In this document: in pieces, positions 17,562-23,158 of the stretch | How positions within the stretch are numbered: the first letter of the stretch is position 1 | Layout: each line of letters starts with the position of its first letter | DNA from: Caulochytrium protostelioides | Taxonomy: Eukaryota; Chytridiomycota; Caulochytriomycetes; Caulochytriales; Caulochytriaceae | Direction of reading: 5' to 3' | NCBI GenBank assembly: GCA_003615045.1 | Contig: ML014355.1 | Span: 1 to 23,158, forward strand | DNA: 23,158 bases | Notes under the pieces: generated by a model | What the model was told of the DNA's origin: nothing | The model's database searches: none | Seen by the model: only the letters and a program-made list of their open reading frames with translations | Position numbers and translations under genes: made by a program

Positions 17562-20385
17562 ATGGCCGACCTGGCGGCGCGCCTTGGCGCTCAAGGCCTC
17601 GGCGTCCGGCCGTCCGCACACGTCGCCGGCGACCCGTGCTTCGCCGCGCAGGCCGACCACCGGGCGACACCCGCCGCCGCCGCGCGCCACCACGCGAGCC
17701 CGACCGCCGCCGCCGCCGCCGCCGCGCCTTGGCGCTCAAGGCCTCGGCGTCCGGCCGTCCGCACACGTCGCCGGCGACCCGTGCTTCGCCGCGCAGGCCG
17801 ACCACCGGGCGACACCCGCCGCCGCCGCGCGCCACCACGCGAGCCCGACCGCCGCCGCCGCCGCCGCCGCCGCCGCGCGCCGCACACCCCTCCCGCGCGG
17901 CCGCCGCGGCCGCGGTCGCCGCCGCCGCCTCTCCTCGACGGACATCGAGTCGGGGTTCACGCTGGCGGCGGCGGCGGCGGTCGCGGTCGCGGCTGCCACG
18001 CCGCTGCCGCGACACGCGCCGCTGCCGGCGCTCGCCACGCCGCCTGCGCGGCGGGAGCGGCCGATCCGAGACGCCGCGCGATGGGGCGCTACGCCGCCCG
18101 CGCCGCGCCGCGACGATCCGTTCCGTGATCCGGCGGCGTCGGCGCGGCGGCCGCGCGACGCGCTCGCGAATGCGGCTGCGGACGCCGCCGACACCGCCAA
18201 CGACGCGGACAGCGACTCGGGCGCCGCCGCCGTCATCGCCGCCGCGGCCCAGACGGCGCGCGCGCGGGCGGCCGTCGCGCGGGCGTGCGCGGCGCTGGAC
18301 GCCGCCCCAGAGGCCGCGTGGCTGCGGTCCGCCGCCGCCAGCGCCGCAGACGCCGCAGACGCCACGTATCCGCAGCTCGCGCAGCGCGCCGCGCAGCCGT
18401 GTCCCATCGCGGGCGCCGCCGCGGGCCGCACGCTCGGCGCGTGTGTGCGCGCGGCGCTCACGCGCTTCACGGACGTCCTGTGGGCGAGCGCGGCCGACGA
18501 GCCGCCGCTGATGGCCGCCGACGCCACGCACGTCTGGCTGCCGCACGACATGGCGGCGCTGTGGCTCGTCGGACTCTATGACTGGGACCAGCAGGACCAG
18601 CGCGCGCGCCACGACGACGGCGGCAGCGGCGACACGCGGCTCGGCCCGAGGGCCGACCCGATCCGGGATCCGGCCAGTCACGACGACGCGCCGCTGTCGC
18701 AGGCGGCGGCGGCCATGCCGCCGCCGCCTGCGACCATGCCGCCGACCCACTGGGCGATCAGGCTCGCCGCGCTGCACCGCCACACGTGGCTCAGCGCCGC
18801 CCTGCGCGCGTACCTCTACCTGAAGCTCGATGCCGCCATGGCCGTCGCGTCGCCGGCGACCGCGCTGGCGATCTGCGCGGCCGACGTCGTGCCCGAGGCC
18901 TTTGCGCAGTGGCGCCGTCTCGCGACGTTTGCCCTCGCTGCGCTGCCCGCGTCCGACGCGGCGTCGCTCTCGCTCTCGCCGTCGTTGCCATCGCCCCGCG
19001 TGGTTCCGCATGGGTATCGCGGCATCGTCGACCCCCCGCGGCTGCTGCACTATGCCCAGCAGGCGTGTGTGAGCCACGCCGTCGAGGCGCTCTTCGACAC
19101 CATCAAGGCGGCCGACGCGCCCGACACGTCGCCCGCGCTGCGCTTCCTGCAGCAGCGCCTGCAGACGCTGGCCGTGCTGCCGGGCTACCTGGAGCGCGTG
19201 CTCGTCGGCGCGCTGCGCCGCCGCATCCTCCACGTCGGCGTGCCCACGAGCACCCTGCTCGACTACTTCGTGCTGCTCATGAAGGCCCTGCAGGCCCTCG
19301 ACCCCTCCGGCACCCTGCTCGAACACGTCAGTCGGCCCATCCAGACGTACCTCCGCGGCCGCAGCGACGCCGTCGAGGGCGTCGTGGCCCTCTTCTGCGC
19401 TGGCGACGTCGACATTGCCGGCGATCCCGACGCCGAGGCTGACGCCGAGGCCGACAGCGACGGCGACCTGGCGATGCACGCCGCGGCGGGGCCGACGGCG
19501 TCGGCCGCCCTGCGCTGGCGTCCGGACGCCGTCACCTCGAACCCGTTCATCTCGTCGCGCCAGCGCCGGTCTAAGGACATTGTCTCGCGGCTACTCGAGA
19601 TCCAGCCCTCGCAGGAAGCGCTGATCGCGGCGTTCCAGCGGTCGCTCGCGACGCGCTTTTTCCAAGCCATGCGCTTCGACGAGCACGACCTCGTCACGGT
19701 CGAGCTGCTCAAGCAGCGCTTGGGCGACGCGCCGCTGAACCCTGTCGACGTCATGATCCGCGACGCCGCAGCGTCCGCGCGGTGGGACGCCAGCGTCCAT
19801 GCGCGCCTCGCGTCGTCGCCGTCCGCCGCCGACGCCGCCGACGCCACCGACGCCGACGCGCCACCCCGCGTCAGCGCCGTGGCGCTCTCCCGCGTGTACT
19901 GGCCCGACCTCGGCGCCGACGCGCTCGCAGTCCCGACCGCCGTCCAAGCCCCGCTTGCGCGCTACGCCGCGCAGTGGGCGCTTCTCCAGCCCGGGCGGCA
20001 GCTCGTGTGGCTCGCGGGCGTCGGGCGCGTCCGCGTCCGCGTCGACCTCGCCGCGCACCGCGACCGCCACGGCCGGCCGGTCCCCGCCGCCGCGTGGGAG
20101 GGCGCCGTCGCGCCCGCCGAGGCCGCCGTGCTCGCGTGGGTCGGCGGGCGCGCGGACCCGGGCGCGCCGCCCGTGACGGCCGCCGACGCCGCCGCCGCGT
20201 GCGGCTGCGACGCCGCCGCCGCCGGCCGCGCCCTGCTGGCCTGGACCGCGCGCGGCGTCCTCGTGCACCGCGGGCCCCACTACTGGGCCGCCGACGCCGC
20301 GCCGTCCCCGCGGCCTGCCTCTGCCAGGGCCGCGCCGGCGCTGAGCCCGAGCGCGCGTGCGTCCCCACGCCGCGCGGCGCCTTGA
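17562..20385 (+). CDS. APC2: Anaphase-promoting complex subunit 2 (cullin), frame broken at 5' end by duplication
   Basis: APC2 is the cullin-like scaffold of the APC/C ubiquitin ligase. It holds the RING subunit APC11 and drives cyclin and securin destruction. The main frame is open to the stop at 20383-20385. Conserved blocks are DYFVLLMKALQALDPSG and LLEHVSRPIQTYLRGR (about 19261-19365), RRSKDIVSRLLEI (about 19566-19605), the cullin-homology stretch FFQAMRFDEHDLVTVELLKQ (about 19660-19715), VYWPDLGADAL with TAVQAPLARY (about 19895-19965), and a C-terminal winged helix (about 20115-20285). That frame has no ATG from its upstream stop (17521-17523) to about 18510. The likely ATG (17562) is in another frame and joins it only if one copy of the 145-bp duplication is absent, giving about 892 residues (human 822). 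An acidic Asp-Ala-Glu run sits at 19425-19470. Confidence 0.9.
17579..17868. repeat. Exact 145-bp tandem duplication at the APC2 5' end
   Basis: Copies at 17579-17723 and 17724-17868 appear identical base for base, both starting GCGCCTTGGCGCTCAAGG and ending in a (GCC)n run. Because 145 is not a multiple of three, the second copy shifts the frame by one. The first copy read from ATG 17562 (RLGAQGLGVRPSAHVAGD) and the second copy read in the APC2 frame give the same peptide. Confidence 0.95.
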
Positions 20386-20458
20386 CGATCGGAGCAAGGC
20401 GCCTCGGCGCCGCGGCGCCGCGGCGCCGGGCCTACGGCCGGGTCGATGAGGCATGGCA
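20386..20458. terminator. Very short convergent 3' gap with a strong palindrome
   Basis: Only 73 bp separate the APC2 stop from the FBXO9-like stop on the other strand, so their 3' untranslated regions must overlap. It contains a 24-bp perfect palindrome (20405-20428) of CGGCGC-type units, able to form a very stable hairpin or cruciform. A role in 3'-end formation is inference. Confidence 0.5.
20405..20428. repeat. 24-bp perfect GC palindrome
   Basis: The sequence equals its own reverse complement over 24 bases, built from overlapping GGCGCC and CCGCGG sites. Confidence 0.9.
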
Positions 20459-21352
20459 TTAGGATACATGGTCGCCCAGCACGCGGAACCCGGGCTCGGC
20501 CATGCTGCGGACCTTCGAAAAGATGCAGGTCGGCAGCGAGTCGAGCGGGATCTCGGTGATGCGGACCTCGGGCGCCGCGGGCGCCACGGAGGGCGGCACG
20601 GCGGTCGGCCCGCTGGCATGGCGGCGAGGCGCGCGCGGCGGCGTGGGCAGCACCGTCTGGTGGAGCTGGTAGTCGAGCCACTCGAGGCGCGTCGGCAGCG
20701 TAGGCCGCGCGCGCGGCCGCGGCGGCATGGCGCGGAGCTGCATGACGAACCGGACGCCCGGCCGCGACGCGTCCGTGAGGCTGAGCGCGATGCGGTCGTC
20801 GCCGTCCGCCATCGCCCACGTGCCGCGGCACAGGTGGGCGAGCCGGCTGTCGCGCGTCAGCTGGTGGACGGTGTCGCGGGGCTCGGCGGACGTCGTGACC
20901 AAGAGCACGGCGCCGTCGCGGAAAAAGCGCAGGTAGCGGTAGTAGCTGACGGTCAGGACGGGCGTGTTCCAGCGCTCGGTGTCGAGGCCCGGGCGGTGGT
21001 AGTTGATGCGGCCGATGTACACGCCGTTCGTGCGGATGCGGGGCCGTGTGAACCAGAGCCGCCGCCAGCTGTCGCCGTACCGCGGCAGCTCGCGCGTCAG
21101 CGTCGCGATCGGCGCGGCGAGATGGAAGAAGGTCTGGCGCGCGAGCTGCTTCCAGAACGGCGACGCGTGCGTCAGCAGGAAGCACGCGCAGCTGATGCGC
21201 GACAGCTCCGCGACCGCCGCCGGGTCCTGGATTGCCGCGTACGCGAGCACGCGGCCGAGCACCTCCGACGGCAGCCGGTCCCACAGCAGCGGGCGATCGG
21301 GGTCCCGGGCGACGAGGCGGACCCGTGGCGCGGCGAGCGCCGTGCCGCCGTT

Positions 21353-21392
<40 letters not shown>

Positions 21393-21718
21393 CGATGGCC
21401 GGCCGGCAGCGCCCCGGCGGGCCGCGACCCCGCGGGCGGGTCGCCTCGCACGAGCGCCGCGGCGAGGGCATCGAGGGGCGAGGCGGCCGTCGCGGCGTGG
21501 TCGGGCGCCGCGGCGTGGTCGTCGGACGTTGCGAACGGAGTCGGCGCCAGACTCTCGTAGACCATCCGCGCGTGCGGCGAGAGATGCGCGAGCGCGGGCC
21601 GCGGGGCGCCGGCCGCCACGGACGGCGCGGGGTCCCGATGGGTCGCGAACGCGGCAGCGGGTCGCTCGGCGAGCGGTCGGGGGGCTGATTCAGGCGCCAG
21701 TGGCCTGGTGACTGCTGA

Positions 21719-21750
<32 letters not shown>

Positions 21751-22477
21751 ATACTGGTAATGCTGTGGATGCGGATGATGAGGGGACGGACGACAGGCCT
21801 GAGGCGGCAGGGATGCTGGAGGCCGAGGTCGACAGGAGCGGCGACGGGATCGACAGCGCTTGCTGGAGCGCCTCGCGCTGCTCCTGGAAGTGCCGGTTGT
21901 AGACGCGGTCGATCTCCGGATGCCGTCGGAACGCCGCTTTGTAGGAGATCATGGCCTCGTGCAGGTTGCCCTCGTGCTCGTGGCGACTGCCCTGGATGTA
22001 GAGCCGCAGCGCCTGCGTCAATGCGGCCTCGGCCGGCGCTGCATCCGCACCCGCAGGCGAAGCTGCCATCGCCGATGCGGCCATCGCCGATGCGGCCATC
22101 GCCGATGCGGCCATCGCCGATGCTTCGAGCGCGGGGACTTCCGACCTCGACCAAGTAGGCGGCGTCTCCGCAGTGTCATGCGCGTGCAGGGCTCCCGGGC
22201 TCGCGGCGGTATCGATGCGCGCAGGTGCCGCGGCGGGCGCGTCGGGCGACCCGCCTTCACGAGTGGCCTCTGCCGACGGCGGACGGCCACGAGGGGGTGA
22301 AGCAGCCGCGGGGCCTTCGTTGGTATCCTCGGCCGCCGCCGCGGCGCGCATGGTCGGCGCGTGGGCCCGCGAAGTCGCGGAGACCGGCGCCGTCGAGGCC
22401 GCGACGTCGTCGGCGGAAGCAGCCGGGGAGGCGCGCTCGCTGGCCGACGTCGGCGTCGTCGGATGGTGCCCGAGCAT
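20459..22477 (-). CDS. FBXO9: F-box protein of the FBXO9/Hrt3 family
   Basis: FBXO9 (yeast Hrt3) is a substrate receptor of SCF (Skp1-Cullin1) ubiquitin ligases. In animals it acts on TEL2/TTI1 in mTOR signalling. The 672-residue product has the family order. A TPR/MIT-like helical pair is at about 148-200 (RLYIQGSRHEHEGNL, then EAMISYKAAFRRHPEIDRVY). The F-box is at about 400-445 (LPSEVLGRVLAYAAIQDP, SPFWKQLA). The C-terminal beta-rich FBXO9 domain starts near 475 (RPRIRTNGVYIGRINYHR, YYRYLRFFRDGAVLLVTT). The start at 22477 has a strong context (TCACCATGC). The frame is open further upstream to 23104, but that stretch is arginine-rich repeat sequence. Inserts include a 15-bp repeat (AMAAS units), an Ala run from (CTG)10, and a Gly-Asp run (21353-21391). 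No intron is needed. Confidence 0.92.
21353..21391. repeat. (GCCGTC)n hexamer tract in the FBXO9-like gene
   Basis: About six GCCGTC units encode an alternating Gly-Asp run on the minus strand, in the linker before the F-box. Confidence 0.88.
21721..21750. repeat. (CTG)10 triplet run in the FBXO9-like gene
   Basis: Ten perfect CTG triplets on +, read as GCA codons (polyalanine) on the minus strand. CTG/CAG runs are prone to length change. Confidence 0.95.
22065..22124. repeat. 15-bp tandem repeat, four copies, in the FBXO9-like gene
   Basis: Four units of GCCATCGCCGATGCG, the last ending in T, encode repeated AMAAS just before the TPR/MIT-like helices. The period keeps frame. Confidence 0.93.
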
Positions 22478-22791
22478 GGTGAGCGGTTCGCGGCCGGGGG
22501 CCACCGCAGATGGTCTCGTGGTCGTCCAGCAGCCGCCACGTGGCAACGTGGTTTCTCCGATCGAGGCGGGTCTGGTCGACCCGGCCTGGCCTGGCCTGGC
22601 CTGGCCTGGCCTGGCCTGGCCTGGCCTGGCCTGACCTGGCCCGGCCCGGCCTGACGCGATCTGAGCGGTCCGCAAGAAGCCTTGCGACGGGCAGAACGAT
22701 CGATCGTCTTGGACGTAGTGTGGGAGGATCCTGACGCCGAGTGGAGCGACCACGGGGGTCGCTCGCGCCCGTCCTCTCGCCGGCCGCCGTG

Positions 22792-22825
<34 letters not shown>

Positions 22826-23085
22826 GGGCCGCCACGGCCGCCAGCGCGGGGGGCCGCCAGCGCGCCGCCGGGCAGTGCGGTCGATGGGGCGACCCGCGCC
22901 GGCGGCGCCGATCGTCGCCGATCCGTCGGTCGCGCCGCGCGGCGTAGAAGGCCATCGGCGCTCCGACCCGCGGCGGCGGCGGCGGCGGCGGCGGCGACGG
23001 CGGCGACGGCGGCCACGGCGGCGACGGCGAGAGGCTCCTGCGCGATGCCGATGGCCGATGGCGCGATGGCCGAGGCGCCGTCTGT
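22478..23085. promoter_or_regulatory. Upstream region of the FBXO9-like gene
   Basis: About 608 bp with no recognised gene. It holds a GGCCT pentamer array (22583-22632), a GCC tract (about 22793-22832) and a GGC tract (about 22969-23000). It presumably contains the FBXO9 promoter and perhaps that of a divergent gene beyond the right edge. Confidence 0.5.
22583..22652. repeat. GGCCT pentanucleotide array
   Basis: Ten perfect GGCCT units (22583-22632) followed by about 20 bases of degenerate units. The period of five excludes a conserved coding role, supporting the start at 22477 for the downstream gene. Confidence 0.95.
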
Positions 23086-23158
23086 ATGAGCGAACCGTCG
23101 CCACCGATTGGCTGCGCCCTCGCGTCGCTTGGCACCGCCGATCTCGCGGACGTGGTCG
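23086..23158 (+). CDS. Possible start of a divergent gene, cut by the window end
   Basis: From ATG 23086 the frame reads MSEPSPPIGCALASLGTADL and stays open to the edge (24 codons). The composition is more protein-like than the surrounding repeats, and a + gene here would fit the alternating layout. The ATG context is weak (T at -3). No family can be recognised from so short a piece. Confidence 0.2.
   Translation, partial: MSEPSPPIGCALASLGTADLADVV

Noticed and set aside
17584-17586. TTG at 17584 as the real APC2 start
   Set aside because: It lies in the APC2 frame, but initiation at TTG is rare in eukaryotes, and the peptide it starts is the out-of-frame reading of the first duplicate copy. 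The duplication explains the missing ATG better.
22583-22652. CRISPR-like or other spaced repeat array
   Set aside because: Units are five bases and contiguous with no spacers. It is a microsatellite in a eukaryotic genome.
22478-23104. N-terminal extension of the FBXO9-like protein to an ATG at 23104
   Set aside because: It would translate the GGCCT array and the GCC tracts into Arg-rich repeats. The array's period of five would change frame with each unit. The ATG at 22477 has a strong CACC context.
1-23158. tRNA, 5S or other structured RNA genes
   Set aside because: I looked for GGTTCGA-type B boxes and cloverleaf arms in the intergenic stretches and found none convincing. A tRNAscan-SE and Infernal run would be decisive.

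Overview
The window is nuclear DNA from a eukaryote. It is very GC-rich and intron-poor, and it carries six housekeeping genes plus two relics of mobile elements. Only two introns are needed, both with canonical donors (GTACGT, GTAAGT) and TAG acceptors. Several start codons sit in animal/fungal-type contexts (CACCATG). An Integrator subunit (INTS4), a Fanzor relic and an FBXO9/Hrt3-type F-box protein occur together. This fits an early-diverging, GC-rich fungus such as a chytrid-like lineage better than a yeast or mould, but that placement is inference and the species is not determined.

Layout, left to right. 1-585: a decayed Fanzor (eukaryotic TnpB-like) fragment on +. 586-1307: gene-free, with the STT3 upstream region. 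1308-3952 (+): STT3, catalytic subunit of oligosaccharyltransferase, with one intron. 4162-8739 (-): INTS4, the HEAT-repeat scaffold of Integrator. 8740-10003: a long divergent intergenic region. 10004-15970 (+): RPC1/POLR3A, the largest subunit of RNA polymerase III, with a 419-residue intein at 12617-13873. 16156-17035 (-): a DPY30/Sdc1-like protein, with one intron. 17562-20385 (+): APC2, the cullin subunit of the anaphase-promoting complex, whose 5' end carries an exact 145-bp tandem duplication that breaks the frame. 20459-22477 (-): an FBXO9/Hrt3-like F-box protein. 22478-23158: its upstream region, rich in simple repeats, with a possible start of another + gene at 23086.

The six genes alternate strictly in strand (+ - + - + -). 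The three convergent 3' gaps are short (209, 185 and 73 bp) and the three divergent 5' gaps are longer (about 1264, 526 and 608 bp). The products do not form one pathway: N-glycosylation, snRNA 3'-end processing, Pol III transcription, chromatin methylation, and two ubiquitin-ligase systems (APC/C and SCF). A shared property is low-complexity inserts (Asp, Ala, Gly, Asp-Ala) built from in-frame triplet or hexamer repeats, placed between conserved blocks.

The most notable observations are: (1) the intein splits the Pol III bridge helix directly before its key threonine, has lost both LAGLIDADG acidic residues, and uses non-standard splicing residues; (2) the 145-bp duplication in APC2 separates the only plausible ATG from the rest of the reading frame; (3) the Fanzor relic.
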